64,000 nucleotides of DNA from Clostridium sp. (lineage in GTDB: Bacteria; Bacillota; Clostridia; Clostridiales; Clostridiaceae), in assembly GCA_029851835.1 (NCBI GenBank), contig JARKVD010000011.1, positions 1-64,000 on the forward strand, in the 5' to 3' direction. Under the pieces are notes generated by a model that ran no database searches, was not told the origin of the DNA, and worked only from the letters and a program-made list of their open reading frames with translations. Position numbers and translations under genes: made by a program. This document shows positions 14,216 through 25,622 of this stretch, one piece after another. Position 1 is the first letter of the stretch. Every line of letters begins with the position of its first letter.

Positions 14216-16867
14216 ATGTTTTTTAATGACTCACGAGAAAATGTATTGACACACTTTAACACAAATGAAGCGACTGGTCTTACAACAGAACAAGTAAAGA
14301 ATCTCCAAGAAAAATACGGACTTAACAAACTAGCTGGGAAAAAAAGAAAAACTAAGCTGCAAATATTTCTTTCACAGTTACATGATATTTTAATTTATAT
14401 CTTAATTGTAGCTGCTTTACTTTCCATCTTTGTTGGTAAAGAATTTAATGATGCAATAATAATTGGTATTGTAATTATTATCAATGCAACGGTTGGAATG
14501 ATTCAAGAAGCAAAAGCTGAACAAGCTTTAGATGCCTTAAAACAAATGTCTACTCCTAAGGCAATCGTAAAACGAAATGGAGAGCTTGTAGAAATTCCAT
14601 CAGAAGAAATTGTTCCTGGTGATGTAGTAATAATCGATGCTGGAAGATTTATTCCATGTGATATTAGGTTAATTGACAGCGCAAACCTAAAGGTTGAAGA
14701 GTCAGCCCTAACTGGTGAATCTGTTCCTGTGGACAAGGATGCTACCTTAATAATAAAAGATGAAAAAGTATCTCTTGGTGATAAAAAAAATATGTTATTT
14801 ATGTCCACTCTAGCAACCTATGGAAGAGGTACTGGTATAGCTGTTGCAACTGGCATGAATACAGAAATTGGTAAAATCGCAAAAATGCTTGATGATGGTG
14901 AAAACGAACTAACTCCTCTTCAGAAAAAACTTGAAGAGCTTGGTAAGGTTCTTGGAATAATGGCTATAGGTATATGTGCGATTATGTTCATTGTCGGTAT
15001 CCTTCAAGGCCGTGAAATCACAGATATGTTTATGATTTCTATAAGTCTTGCAGTTGCAGCAATTCCTGAAGGTCTTGCAGCTATTGTAACAATTGTCCTT
15101 GCTCTTGGTGTGCAAAGAATGATTAAAAAGAATGCCATTATCAGAAAGCTTCCATCTGTTGAAACCCTTGGTTCAGTAAATATAATTTGTTCTGATAAAA
15201 CAGGAACTCTTACTCAAAATAAAATGACTGTAGTAAAATACTATGTTAATAATGAACTAAAAGCAGCAGAAAATCTAGATATTAATAACTCTGGCGAAAA
15301 ACTTCTTTTAGATAATATTGTACTTTGTAATGATGCAACTTCTACAGAAAAATCTAAAACTGGTGATCCAACAGAGATTGCTCTTCTCGACTTAGGTAAT
15401 ATGCATAAAATTTATAAAGAAGAATTAGAGAAAACCCATGCTAGAGCTAATGAGGTACCTTTTGATTCCGATAGAAAGCTTATGACCACAGTGAACAAAT
15501 ATGAAGACACTTATTATGTAATGACTAAGGGCGCTACTGATAATCTTCTAAATCTTTGTGAATCTGCTTATATAAACGGTGAAATAGTTCCTTTAACTGA
15601 AGAAATCAAAGATAAGTTTATGAATGCAGCTACTGAAATGTCTAACTTAGCCTTAAGAGTATTAGGGTCTGCTTATAAAATTATTAAAACCAGTGAAGGT
15701 GATATAGACACTTTTGAAAATAACCTTACCTTTATTGGATTAGTAGGTATGATAGATCCTCCTAGACTAGAGGTTAAAGACTCAATTAGCACTTGTAAAA
15801 CATCTGGTATTACAACAATAATGATTACTGGAGACCATAAAAATACTGCCTTTGCCATAGCAAAAGAATTATCTATTGCAACTGACATTAATCAGGTTAT
15901 CAGTGGTCCAGATCTAGATGAAATGTCTGATGCAGAGTTAGCTAGTAGCTGCGACTATCTTCGTGTATTTGCAAGGGTTTCTCCTGAGCATAAGGTTAGA
16001 ATTGTTAAAGCTTTTAAATCTAAAGGAAATATTGTTTCCATGACTGGTGATGGTGTAAATGATGCTCCATCATTAAAGGCCGCTGATATAGGTGTTGCTA
16101 TGGGTATCACTGGAACTGACGTTGCTAAAGGCGCTTCAGATATGGTTCTTACTGATGATAACTTCTCAACCATTGTTTCCGCTATAGAAGAAGGAAGAAA
16201 CATTTTCAGTAATATTAAGAAGGCCGTAGTATTCTTAATCTCTTGTAATGCCGGTGAGATAGTTACTTTATTCTTTGGTATTCTATTTGGTTGGGCTGCA
16301 CCATTAAATGCAACTCATATTCTTTGGGTTAACTTAATTACAGACTCCTTCCCAGCGCTTGCCTTAGGGGTAGATCCTGGTGATCCTGATGTAATGAAGA
16401 ATAAGCCAAGGAACCCAAAAGATAGTCTATTTAAGGGTTCTATATTCACCCTTGTATTTAATGGAGTTTTAATCGGTGTCCTAACCCTAATCGGTTTTAT
16501 CTATGGTGTAATGAAATATGGTGCTATAGGCGTAACTTTAACTAATGTAGTTAATAATCCTGAAGCTTTAATGCATGCTCAGACTATAGCATTTGTTGTT
16601 CTAAGTGGAACTCAATTGATCCATTCTCTAAATATGAGAAGTTCAACTAAATCAATCTTTAAGATTGGGTTATTCTCTAACATGTATTTAATAGGTGCTA
16701 TATTTCTAGGTTTCATTTTGCAGCTTGCAGTAATGTACATTCCACCAATTGCTAATCTGTTTAATGTAATCCCATTAACTCTTAGGGATTGGGGAATTGT
16801 TCTTTGCTTAAGCATAGTTCCACTAGTAGTTAATGAAATACGTAAACTGTTTATCCGAACAAAGTAA
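14216..16867 (+). CDS. P-type cation-transporting ATPase (Ca2+/Mn2+ exporter, type II)
   Basis: 883-residue P2-type ATPase. Visible motifs are TGES in the actuator domain (about residue 164), the TM4 site PEGL, the phosphorylation site DKTGTLT (about residue 327), MITGDHKNTA, and MTGDGVNDAPSLKAADIGVAMG in the P domain. About ten TM helices are present, with the usual C-terminal six-helix block. It is like SERCA/PMR1 enzymes, which move Ca2+ or Mn2+ out of the cytoplasm. Control by a Mn2+ riboswitch strongly favours Mn2+ efflux as a physiological role; sequence alone cannot separate Ca2+ from Mn2+. GAGGTGA precedes the ATG. Gene and riboswitch form a single unit ending in the terminator at 16927. 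Confidence 0.93.
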   Translation: MFFNDSRENVLTHFNTNEATGLTTEQVKNLQEKYGLNKLAGKKRKTKLQIFLSQLHDILIYILIVAALLSIFVGKEFNDAIIIGIVIIINATVGMIQEAKAEQALDALKQMSTPKAIVKRNGELVEIPSEEIVPGDVVIIDAGRFIPCDIRLIDSANLKVEESALTGESVPVDKDATLIIKDEKVSLGDKKNMLFMSTLATYGRGTGIAVATGMNTEIGKIAKMLDDGENELTPLQKKLEELGKVLGIMAIGICAIMFIVGILQGREITDMFMISISLAVAAIPEGLAAIVTIVLALGVQRMIKKNAIIRKLPSVETLGSVNIICSDKTGTLTQNKMTVVKYYVNNELKAAENLDINNSGEKLLLDNIVLCNDATSTEKSKTGDPTEIALLDLGNMHKIYKEELEKTHARANEVPFDSDRKLMTTVNKYEDTYYVMTKGATDNLLNLCESAYINGEIVPLTEEIKDKFMNAATEMSNLALRVLGSAYKIIKTSEGDIDTFENNLTFIGLVGMIDPPRLEVKDSISTCKTSGITTIMITGDHKNTAFAIAKELSIATDINQVISGPDLDEMSDAELASSCDYLRVFARVSPEHKVRIVKAFKSKGNIVSMTGDGVNDAPSLKAADIGVAMGITGTDVAKGASDMVLTDDNFSTIVSAIEEGRNIFSNIKKAVVFLISCNAGEIVTLFFGILFGWAAPLNATHILWVNLITDSFPALALGVDPGDPDVMKNKPRNPKDSLFKGSIFTLVFNGVLIGVLTLIGFIYGVMKYGAIGVTLTNVVNNPEALMHAQTIAFVVLSGTQLIHSLNMRSSTKSIFKIGLFSNMYLIGAIFLGFILQLAVMYIPPIANLFNVIPLTLRDWGIVLCLSIVPLVVNEIRKLFIRTK

Positions 16868-16926
16868 TACATTTTTATCTGATATAATATCCAAAATACT
16901 AATTAATTAAATTCTCCAAATAAACT

Positions 16927-16962
16927 AAAAGTAGATTAATTTATACAAATTAATCTACTTTT
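16927..16962. terminator. bidirectional terminator
   Basis: Perfect 16-bp stem AAAAGTAGATTAATTT / AAATTAATCTACTTTT with a 4-nt loop and T's on both strands, between the convergent ATPase and kinase genes. Confidence 0.92.
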
Positions 16963-16979
16963 ATTTTTCTTTTAATCTC

Positions 16980-17927
16980 TTAACTTTCAATCCATTGAAT
17001 TTCATTTAAATATTGCTCTACAACATCGCAACACATCTCTGGATAAATTGTATCCTCATGAGATATTGTAACTACAGACATAGCTATAGCATATTTAAGA
17101 GTATCTTTTATACTTAATTTATTCATATATCCATATCCAAGGCCAGCAACACAAGAGTCTCCAGCACCTGTTACGTTAACGACCTGAACATCTGGAGCTT
17201 TTATAATTCCTTCATCAACTCCATCATTGTAGTACATACCTTCAGCATCCAAGCTGATAAATACATGCTTTATACCTAAGTCTAAGAAATATTTCCCTGC
17301 TTTTTTTACATCATCATGGTTTTCTATCTTAAATCCACATAAACACTCTGCCTCATGCCTATTAGGCTTAATAGTGTGGAATCTATTTATCAGATGTTTT
17401 ACCTGCTGAACCTTTGCTGCAGATACAGGATCTAGGATGAATTTAGTGCATCCTTCATACTTAGTTAATATATATTCTAATATAACAGGGTTATCAGAAT
17501 CTAAAACCATATACTCTGCATTTTTTATTATTTCAGCTTTCGAATCAATAAATTCTTCTGTGATTTTATCAGTTATATTCATATCAACTATGGCAGATTC
17601 CATTTCACCATGTTCATTAAGGATTGCCATATAAGTTGGAGTAGACTCACCCGGTAATACTAAAGAGTCAGTCATGTCAAGTCCAACTGTATCTGCATGC
17701 TTTAATATGCTTCTTCCCTTTTCATCATCTCCTACAATAGAAATTAATTTAGTATTAATCCCTAACTTAGCCATGTTTTCTGCTATGTTTCTGCAAACCC
17801 CACCAAAAGATACTTTTACACATCCTGGGTTAGAATCATGAGCTTTGTAATTATTATATGTAAATCCAAAAATATCATAAACTGATGCACCTAAAACTAA
17901 TATATATGGTTCATTTTTATTAATCAT
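16980..17927 (-). CDS. PfkB-family carbohydrate kinase (pseudouridine-kinase-like)
   Basis: 315-residue ribokinase-family enzyme that phosphorylates a sugar or nucleoside with ATP. Family signature 1 is FGGVCRNIAENMAKLG (about residues 41-56), and signature 2 with the catalytic base is VTGAGDSCVAGLGYGY (about residues 253-268). The opening VLGASVYDIFG, the DPVSAAK segment and the PNRHEAE motif resemble PsuK/YeiC pseudouridine kinases, but no psuG glycosidase lies beside it, so that assignment is tentative. No neighbouring transporter or regulator is evident. It is monocistronic. Confidence 0.8.
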   Translation of the reverse strand: MINKNEPYILVLGASVYDIFGFTYNNYKAHDSNPGCVKVSFGGVCRNIAENMAKLGINTKLISIVGDDEKGRSILKHADTVGLDMTDSLVLPGESTPTYMAILNEHGEMESAIVDMNITDKITEEFIDSKAEIIKNAEYMVLDSDNPVILEYILTKYEGCTKFILDPVSAAKVQQVKHLINRFHTIKPNRHEAECLCGFKIENHDDVKKAGKYFLDLGIKHVFISLDAEGMYYNDGVDEGIIKAPDVQVVNVTGAGDSCVAGLGYGYMNKLSIKDTLKYAIAMSVVTISHEDTIYPEMCCDVVEQYLNEIQWIES

Positions 17928-18622
17928 CTGTTCCTAGTTCTCCCTACTATATTCTTATTTCTTTATTATACAACTATATAACTATATATTATTTTGTCCA
18001 ATTTTTCAACATAGTTATTTATGCAAATTTTATATCATCATTCTTTTTAGTGTAAATTATGGAGTAGTTAAAAATCCAGCAAAAAAATTTATATATTCAT
18101 ATCAAGATATATTTTTTACTTTGTTATTATATTATCTCTTTTTATTTTACTTTTTATTATCATAGGACTTTTAGTTAAATTATATGCTACTTACCTATAC
18201 TGTATATAGATTCAAAAACGATTAAAAGCAAAGAAAAAAGCGCCCCATCCTGCAAAGAGTAGCACTTTTTCTTAATTAATATTCAATTAATTTCATCCAA
18301 TAGCCCTAAAACAAAATAATTATTCATCACATTTTTCAGCCTTTTTACTTGGTATAACCCAAATCATTGTAATTATTAAACATCCTAAAATCACTAAAAT
18401 AGGCCTTATAAATGCTAAAAAATTAATTATTATACTTAATATTATAGAAATAGTCATTTTTTTATTTTTATAATATACATCATAAATTTTAGAATTCTTT
18501 TTTCTATTATATTTTTTAACATAAAAGAAAAAGTCACTTTATAGATTTCCTAAATTTAATCCCATATTGTACTATATTTAAATGCAAATATCAAATTGTA
18601 ATACGGTTCACTTTTTCCTATT
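17928..18622. other. 695-bp gap, mostly AT-rich
   Basis: It holds a weak terminator-like inverted repeat (AAAAAGCGC around 18234 with GCACTTTTT around 18270) and one possible small membrane ORF at 18320-18457, listed separately. The rest shows no gene, RNA or repeat I can recognise. Confidence 0.5.
18320..18457 (-). CDS. possible small membrane protein
   Basis: 45 codons, starting MTISIILSIIINFLAFI and ending SKKAEKCDE: one long hydrophobic stretch that could span the membrane twice, then a short charged tail. There is no Shine-Dalgarno before the ATG. The frame stays open 27 codons further upstream without a start, so this may be the 3' end of a decayed gene. I do not recognise it. Confidence 0.3.
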   Translation of the reverse strand: MTISIILSIIINFLAFIRPILVILGCLIITMIWVIPSKKAEKCDE

Positions 18623-19669
<1,047 letters not shown>

Positions 19670-19784
19670 CTAATTTATTTCCCTTTTACTGATAACCTTT
19701 TATCTCTTACCTTTTACTTTTACACTATAATATTTTAAATTATCTCATATTGTTTTATATTCTCTTATACTGCTTGTGTTCTAT

Positions 19785-20831
19785 CTATTCTTCCACATAA
19801 AACCTAAATATAGTTTTTGCTTCATACTTTTCACCTGGTCTTAAAATAGACATCTCTGCAAACTCATTATTGAATCCGATTGGAGGTGCTTGAGTTTCGA
19901 AGCAGCATGCCATTCTAGGACTAGCTTTCTTACCACAGCTCAATATCTCTCCCTCTGCAAAATTCATGGTGTAACATACCACACACTGTGCATCAGTCTC
20001 TATATCCATGGCTCTCCCCGATTCAGGATCTTTAAAGGTGATTGCAATCTTTCTATCTTTATTTAGCATCCACATATGATCATAGCCACACCCCTTGGCA
20101 ATCTGATCATTGGTTATGTCATCTATATCTTGTCCTAATGATTTTTCTACCCTAAAATCAAAGGGTGTTCCCTCTACTTCAAGGAGTCTTCCAGTAACTA
20201 TTGAACCTTCTCCCATCTCACAAATTTTATCACTATTAATTTGAAGAGTATGAGTTTCTATTCTTCTTTCTCCATCTCCTGATAGATTGTAATAATTATG
20301 ATTCGTAAGATTAAGCAGAGTAGTTTCATCTGTTGTTCCGCTGTACTCCATAAACAACCCATTTTCATTATCTAACTTATATATAACCTGAATTTCAACG
20401 TTGCCTGGATAACCCTCTTCTCCATCCGAGGATTTTAAATTAAGCTTTACCCCAACAAAATTATTTTCCTTAAGAGGCTCACTGTTCCAAACCTTTTTAC
20501 TAAAACCAAACTTTCCTCCATGAAGGGTTGAACCATTACTATTTTTAGTTAGATCATACTTCTTACCTTCAATGGTAACTACTCCTCCACCGATTCTGCC
20601 TGCAGTTCTTCCTACTATAGCTCCTCTATATGCATCATTAACATAGTAGTCTTCAGTTTTTTCAAGTTCTAAAACTACATTCTTAAAATTTCCTTCTTTA
20701 TCCGGTGTAAGAATTTTAGTAATAACTCCACCTAAAGATAAAATTTCAACAGTAACCCCATTGTCATTTACCAAGTTATATATTTCAAATGACTTATCAC
20801 CATTTTCAAATCTTTTATTTATTATCTCCAT
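19785..20831 (-). CDS. galM: aldose 1-epimerase (galactose mutarotase)
   Basis: 348-residue cytoplasmic enzyme interconverting beta- and alpha-galactose ahead of galactokinase. Family motifs are present: GRTAGRIGGG, NGSTLHGGKFGFSKK, LTNHNYYNLSG with the catalytic His, GYDHMW, and the C-terminal Glu base in ACCFETQAPP. AGGGGGA precedes the ATG. It is transcribed divergently from galK across a 228-bp region with paired operators and is separated from the regulator gene by 169 bp. Confidence 0.93.
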   Translation of the reverse strand: MEIINKRFENGDKSFEIYNLVNDNGVTVEILSLGGVITKILTPDKEGNFKNVVLELEKTEDYYVNDAYRGAIVGRTAGRIGGGVVTIEGKKYDLTKNSNGSTLHGGKFGFSKKVWNSEPLKENNFVGVKLNLKSSDGEEGYPGNVEIQVIYKLDNENGLFMEYSGTTDETTLLNLTNHNYYNLSGDGERRIETHTLQINSDKICEMGEGSIVTGRLLEVEGTPFDFRVEKSLGQDIDDITNDQIAKGCGYDHMWMLNKDRKIAITFKDPESGRAMDIETDAQCVVCYTMNFAEGEILSCGKKASPRMACCFETQAPPIGFNNEFAEMSILRPGEKYEAKTIFRFYVEE

Positions 20832-20917
20832 GAAAAATTCCCCCTAAAATCAATATTACCACTCTCCAAATTATATATATATTTTACCATTTACAATACA
20901 TAAATCAAAGAATTTTA

Positions 20918-20950
20918 TTTTAGTAAAATTATTGATTATTTTTACTAAAA
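20918..20950. promoter_or_regulatory. twin palindromic operators between galM and galK
   Basis: Two 11-bp palindromes, TTTTAGTAAAA (20918-20928) and TTTTACTAAAA (20940-20950), have centres exactly 22 bp apart, two helical turns. This suits a LacI-family repressor acting on both divergent promoters. The assignment to the adjacent regulator is inferred. Confidence 0.7.
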
Positions 20951-21059
20951 TATTATAATTGTATTATAGGGGTATATGTATAATATATTGCTATTTTTCT
21001 AAGAACTTATAGTATATAGCTACATATAACAATATAATAATGTATGGGGTGAATTTAAT

Positions 21060-22223
21060 ATGATAAATAAAATGCTTTCTAAATTTCAAGAAATTTTTGA
21101 AACTAATGATGCTAAAGTATTTTTCAGTCCTGGAAGAGTAAACCTAATAGGTGAGCATGTGGATTATAATGGAGGTTTAGTTTTTCCTTGTGCCATAAGC
21201 CTTGGAACCTATGGTGCTGTTATCTTTAATAATACCAACACCATCAGAGCCTACTCTTTAAATTTTGAGGACCTAGGCCTAATTGAAATTTCTCTAGATG
21301 CTTTAACATATAACAAAGATGATAATTGGACTAACTATGTTAAAGGTGTAGTTAAATTTATGAAGGAAGCTGGTCATGAAATTAACTCTGGCTTTGACCT
21401 TTTAGTATATGGAAATCTACCGAATGGAGCTGGACTTTCTTCTTCTGCTTCTTTAGAAATGTTAGTAGGGAAAATCCTTATAGATTTATTTAAGCTTAAT
21501 ATCAGCAACGTTGAATTAGCCCTTCTTGGGAAGCGTGTTGAAAATGAATTTATCGGTGTTAACAGCGGCATTATGGATCAGTTTGCAATATCCCTTGGTA
21601 AGAAGGATAATGCAACTCTATTAGATTGTAATACTTTAGATTACAAATATGCTCCTGTAAACTTTAAAAATGAAAGTATTATAATAATGAATACTAATAA
21701 AAGAAGAGAGCTTGCAGATTCTAAATATAACGAAAGACGTACTGAATGTGAAGCTGCTCTTGCTCAGCTTAAAACTATAAAAAATATTACTGCTCTTTGT
21801 GAGCTTTCTACCGAAGAATTTAATGAAATATCTTCAGTTATAAATAACCCTATCGAAAGAAAAAGAGCTTATCATGCTGTAACTGAAAATGAAAGAGTTA
21901 AATCAGCTATGACCGCCTTAAATAATGACGACTTAAATATGTTCGGACAACTTATGACAAGCTCTCATAATTCTTTAAGGGATGATTATGAAGTAACGGG
22001 AATTGAACTTGATACCTTAGTTTCATCTGCATTAAAGCAGCCAGGAGTTCTTGGTGCACGCATGACAGGCGCTGGTTTTGGTGGATGCGCTATAGCTTTA
22101 GTTGAAAATCAATATATCGAAGAGTTTATACAAAATGTAGGTAATGAATATAAAGCTTTAATAGGATATGAAGCTTCCTTCTATATAGCTTCGACTTCAG
22201 ATGGTCCAAATAAAATTAACTAA
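21060..22223 (+). CDS. galK: galactokinase
   Basis: 387-residue GHMP-family kinase that phosphorylates alpha-D-galactose at C1. Motif 1 [15 protein letters not shown] (galactokinase signature), motif 2 [15 protein letters not shown] (ATP-binding), and motif 3 [16 protein letters not shown] are all intact, and the catalytic Asp lies in [18 protein letters not shown] lies upstream of the ATG. It forms a Leloir operon with galT, 23 bp downstream; no galE is in the window. Confidence 0.96.
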   Translation: MINKMLSKFQEIFETNDAKVFFSPGRVNLIGEHVDYNGGLVFPCAISLGTYGAVIFNNTNTIRAYSLNFEDLGLIEISLDALTYNKDDNWTNYVKGVVKFMKEAGHEINSGFDLLVYGNLPNGAGLSSSASLEMLVGKILIDLFKLNISNVELALLGKRVENEFIGVNSGIMDQFAISLGKKDNATLLDCNTLDYKYAPVNFKNESIIIMNTNKRRELADSKYNERRTECEAALAQLKTIKNITALCELSTEEFNEISSVINNPIERKRAYHAVTENERVKSAMTALNNDDLNMFGQLMTSSHNSLRDDYEVTGIELDTLVSSALKQPGVLGARMTGAGFGGCAIALVENQYIEEFIQNVGNEYKALIGYEASFYIASTSDGPNKIN

Positions 22224-22246
22224 ATTCAAAAGTATGGAGGTACGAC

Positions 22247-23743
22247 ATGAATTCACTATATGCTTTAATAGATAGATTAATTGAAATTTCCATAGAGAAT
22301 AGGCTTATAGATACCCTTGATACAATCTATGTTAGAAATAGACTTTTAAGCTTATTTAAGATCGCAAATTATGAGGAAACTGAAAAGATATCCACAGAAT
22401 TTTCAAAAACTTTAGAGGAATTAACAGCTATAGCTGTGGAAAAAGGAATTATTGAGGATTATTTATATGCAAAAGATATATTTAGCAGTAATTTAATGAA
22501 CTGTTTTATAGATAAACCTTCTGTTATTAATAAAACTTTCTTTGACTTATATAATGAGTCTCCACAAGCTGCAACTGACTACTTCTATAATTTAAGTAAA
22601 AGTTCAAACTACATTAGAATGGATAGAATCGCTAAAAATATTTTTTATAAGGTACCGTCCGTTTATGGAGATATTGACATAACAATAAATTTATCAAAGC
22701 CTGAAAAAGACCCAAAGCAAATTGCTCTTTCCAAACATAACGTAAGCACTAATTATCCTAAGTGCCTGCTATGTGTTGAAAATGAAGGTTATAACGGTAC
22801 TGTTACTCACCCTGACAGGGCAAACCACAGAACAATTGCTTTAAATATAAATAATAAAAAATGGAGAATGCAATACTCTCCTTATGTTTACTATAATGAA
22901 CATTGCATCGTTCTTCTTGAAGAGCATGAACCAATGTTTGTTAGCAAGGAAACCTTCAAGAGATTATCTTCTTTTGTCGAGATTTTTCCTCACTACTTCC
23001 TTGGTTCCAATGCTGGACTTCCAATTGTAGGTGGTTCAATCCTTGCCCACGAGCACTATCAAGGTGGAAATTATATATTCCCTATGAATAGAGCTGAAGC
23101 TTTATTTAAATTTAAAATAGATAAATTCAATGATGTAGTTGTTGAAGGCTTAAAATGGCCTCTTGCTACTCTAAGAATTAAAGCTAAAAATGTAGAAGAC
23201 TTAGTTGAATGTGGCGGATATATCTATGACAACTGGCTAAACTATGCTGATGAAGAGCGTGGAATATTTAAAGAAACCAATGGTACTCCACATAATGCAA
23301 TTACTCCAATCTGCCGTAAAGAAGGAGACCTATTTGTTCTAGACTTAGCTTTAAGAAACAATAGAACCTCTGAAGAATTCCCTGATGGAATCTTCCACCC
23401 ACATCCTGATGTACAGCACATCAAGAAGGAAAACATAGGTCTTATAGAAGTTATGGGACTTGCCATCCTTCCAGGAAGACTTAAAAATGAGCTTGAAGCC
23501 GTTAAAACCTTCCTTCTTGGTAGTGAAGCTGACATTTCAAAGGTTGAAGAATATCATAGACCTTGGGCTGTGGAGCTTAAAGAAAAATACACTTCTAATT
23601 TAGATATAGACCGATTCATTGAAATAGAAGTTGGAAATAAATTCGTTAGAGTTCTTGAAGATGCTGGAGTGTTTAAACAAACTCCAGATGGCATTGCTGG
23701 CTTCAAAAAGTTTGCTGAAAGCTTAGGAATACAATATATTTAA
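22247..23743 (+). CDS. galT: galactose-1-phosphate uridylyltransferase, type 2
   Basis: 498-residue transferase exchanging UMP between UDP-glucose and galactose-1-phosphate. It belongs to the longer Firmicute class (about 490-500 residues) rather than the 350-residue HIT-type enzyme of E. coli. Visible motifs are [12 protein letters not shown], the HxHxxY-like AHEHYQGG, and [32 protein letters not shown] is 6 nt before the ATG. It is second in the galKT operon and ends at a strong terminator. Confidence 0.94.
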   Translation: MNSLYALIDRLIEISIENRLIDTLDTIYVRNRLLSLFKIANYEETEKISTEFSKTLEELTAIAVEKGIIEDYLYAKDIFSSNLMNCFIDKPSVINKTFFDLYNESPQAATDYFYNLSKSSNYIRMDRIAKNIFYKVPSVYGDIDITINLSKPEKDPKQIALSKHNVSTNYPKCLLCVENEGYNGTVTHPDRANHRTIALNINNKKWRMQYSPYVYYNEHCIVLLEEHEPMFVSKETFKRLSSFVEIFPHYFLGSNAGLPIVGGSILAHEHYQGGNYIFPMNRAEALFKFKIDKFNDVVVEGLKWPLATLRIKAKNVEDLVECGGYIYDNWLNYADEERGIFKETNGTPHNAITPICRKEGDLFVLDLALRNNRTSEEFPDGIFHPHPDVQHIKKENIGLIEVMGLAILPGRLKNELEAVKTFLLGSEADISKVEEYHRPWAVELKEKYTSNLDIDRFIEIEVGNKFVRVLEDAGVFKQTPDGIAGFKKFAESLGIQYI

Positions 23744-23773
23744 TAAGTTTTTTCATTAACTCCCTTTATATAG

Positions 23774-23817
23774 TAGGTGCTACCCAGCAATATTGCTGGT
23801 AGCACCCACTTTTTATT
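23774..23817 (+). terminator. galKT terminator
   Basis: Near-perfect hairpin GGTGCTACC-CAGCA / TGCTG-GTAGCACC followed by CTTTTTATTT. Confidence 0.92.
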
Positions 23818-23827
23818 TAAGCTTCCA

Positions 23828-23905
23828 TTTCACTTTCACTTTCACTTTTACTTTCACTTTTACTTTTACTTTTACTTTTACTTTTACTTTTACCTTTACC
23901 TTTAA
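23828..23905. repeat. hexanucleotide microsatellite (TTTTAC/TTTCAC), 13 units
   Basis: Thirteen consecutive 6-bp units, mainly TTTTAC with TTTCAC and CTTTAC variants, between galT and cbiX. It is noncoding and likely prone to slippage. Confidence 0.95.
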
Positions 23906-23925
23906 GCTTTAAACAATAAAATAAA

Positions 23926-23953
23926 AAGGACTATTGTATAAACAACAATCCTT
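23926..23953 (-). terminator. terminator of the tetrapyrrole operon
   Basis: AAGGACTATTG / CAACAATCCTT (9 of 11 paired), just beyond the cbiX stop on the minus strand and followed by TTTTTATTTT. Confidence 0.75.
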
Positions 23954-23959
23954 GCTTTC

Positions 23960-24322
23960 TCATAATACGTCCCTGATTCTGTCTGCTAAAATATCAGCAA
24001 GTCTTGGATCAGCTCCTAGTGTATTTCCCATAGTAATTTTTACATTTGGTTTATTAGCTAAGTATTCTTCTATTGCTCTAGGAATACCTTCTCTTATATG
24101 AACTCCTGAAAACAAGAAGTATGGAATAACCTTTATTTCTGTAACATTTTTTTCTATTAACTTATCCAAGCCTCTTTCTAAATTTACATCTGAAAATTGA
24201 AGATAAGCAGTTTCTATTATTACATCCTTAAGTCTTTCCTGAGTCATTTTAATTATTTGCGCAAGTATTAATTCTGTTTCCTTTTCCCTGCTACCATGTG
24301 CTAAAACTAAAATTCCCTTCAC
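23960..24322 (-). CDS. cbiX: sirohydrochlorin chelatase, short CbiX type
   Basis: 120-residue small class II chelatase that inserts Co2+ (or Fe2+/Ni2+ in some relatives) into sirohydrochlorin. It has the N-terminal LVLAHGSREKE with the metal-binding His and the second His in PYFLFSGVHIREGIP. This is the homodimer-forming short form. The GTG start lies 1 nt after the hemL stop with GAGGAAG upstream. It is last in the operon, where it would use the sirohydrochlorin made by the preceding genes. Metal choice cannot be read from the sequence. Confidence 0.85.
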   Translation of the reverse strand: MKGILVLAHGSREKETELILAQIIKMTQERLKDVIIETAYLQFSDVNLERGLDKLIEKNVTEIKVIPYFLFSGVHIREGIPRAIEEYLANKPNVKITMGNTLGADPRLADILADRIRDVL

Positions 24323-24323
24323 T

Positions 24324-25622
24324 TTAAACTTCCTCTACCATGTCTTTTATCGTTTCTTCCGCTGCCTTTAAAGTTTTATCTATATCCTCTTCTGTATGAG
24401 CAAAGCTTACAAACATTGCTTCAAATTGAGCTGGTGCAAGGTATATTCCTTTCTCTTCCATCTTAATGAAGTACTTGGCATAAGCTGCAGTATCACTACT
24501 CTTAGCCTTTGTATAATTAGTAACTTCTCCTTCTGTAAAGAAAACACATACTAATGAGCCAACAACATTTATACTTATAGGTGCCTTGTATTTTGCACCA
24601 ATTTCTCTTAAACCGTCAGCTAGCTTCTTTGCAAGATTATTTATGGTTTCATATATTTCTGGCTTTTCATTTAACATTTTAAGCTGAGCAAATCCAGCAG
24701 CCATAGCAACGGGATTTCCTGAAAGAGTTCCAGCTTGATATACTCCTCCTAATGGTGAAACACAGCTCATTATCTCTTTTCTTCCGCCATAAGCTCCAAC
24801 AGGCATTCCTCCACCAATTATTTTTCCATAGGTAACCAAATCTGCTTCTATGCCAAAGAACTCCTGAGCTCCACCTTTTGCTAAACGGAAACCTGTGATA
24901 ACTTCATCAAAGATTAATAAGGCTCCATTTTTAGTACATAACTCTCTTAACTCCTTTAAGAATGTGCCCTGCGGTTCTATAACTCCCATATTAGCAGCTA
25001 CTGGCTCTACTATTACAGCTGCAATTTCACCCTTATTTTCTTCAAACAGCTTTTCTACAGATGTAATATCGTTATATTGAGCTGTAAGAGTATCTTCAGC
25101 AGCATTTTTAGGTACTCCTAAGCTGTCTGGTACTCCTTCAGTTAATAGTCCTGAACCAGCTTTAACTAATAAGCTATCACTATGTCCATGATAACAGCCT
25201 TCAAATTTTACTATCTTATTTCTATTTGTGTATCCTCTAGCAACACGAATAGCACTCATAACCGCTTCTGTTCCGCTGTTTACCATTCTCACCATTTCTA
25301 TATTGGGTACCATCTTGTTGATAAGCTCTGCAATTTCAACTTCTCCTGCTGTAGGTGCTCCATAGCTTAACCCTTTTTGAATTGCTTCAGATACGCTTTT
25401 TAGAATTTCAGGATGATTATGTCCTAATATCATTGGTCCCCAAGAACATACATAATCAATGTACTCATGTCCATCTACATCATAGATTCTTGAACCACTT
25501 GCTTTTTCTATAAAAAGAGGATTAGCCCCAACTGATCTAAATGCTCTTACTGGGCTATTAACTCCTCCTGGAATTACCTTCTTCGCTCTTTCAAAAAGAG
25601 TTTCACTTGTTTTATTATTCAT
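24324..25622 (-). CDS. hemL: glutamate-1-semialdehyde 2,1-aminomutase
   Basis: 432-residue PLP enzyme that makes 5-aminolevulinate from glutamate-1-semialdehyde. Visible are VNSGTEAVMSAIRVARG, YHGHSD, FDEVITGFR, and the PLP-binding Lys in TYGKIIGGGMPVGAYGG. It completes the C5 pathway begun by hemA in the same operon. There is no Shine-Dalgarno next to the ATG; a GGGAGG (25673-25678) sits 50 nt away, separated by a perfect hairpin described separately. N-terminal alignment to the family (SETLFERAKKVIPGGVNSPVRAF) supports this ATG. Confidence 0.96.
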   Translation of the reverse strand: MNNKTSETLFERAKKVIPGGVNSPVRAFRSVGANPLFIEKASGSRIYDVDGHEYIDYVCSWGPMILGHNHPEILKSVSEAIQKGLSYGAPTAGEVEIAELINKMVPNIEMVRMVNSGTEAVMSAIRVARGYTNRNKIVKFEGCYHGHSDSLLVKAGSGLLTEGVPDSLGVPKNAAEDTLTAQYNDITSVEKLFEENKGEIAAVIVEPVAANMGVIEPQGTFLKELRELCTKNGALLIFDEVITGFRLAKGGAQEFFGIEADLVTYGKIIGGGMPVGAYGGRKEIMSCVSPLGGVYQAGTLSGNPVAMAAGFAQLKMLNEKPEIYETINNLAKKLADGLREIGAKYKAPISINVVGSLVCVFFTEGEVTNYTKAKSSDTAAYAKYFIKMEEKGIYLAPAQFEAMFVSFAHTEEDIDKTLKAAEETIKDMVEEV

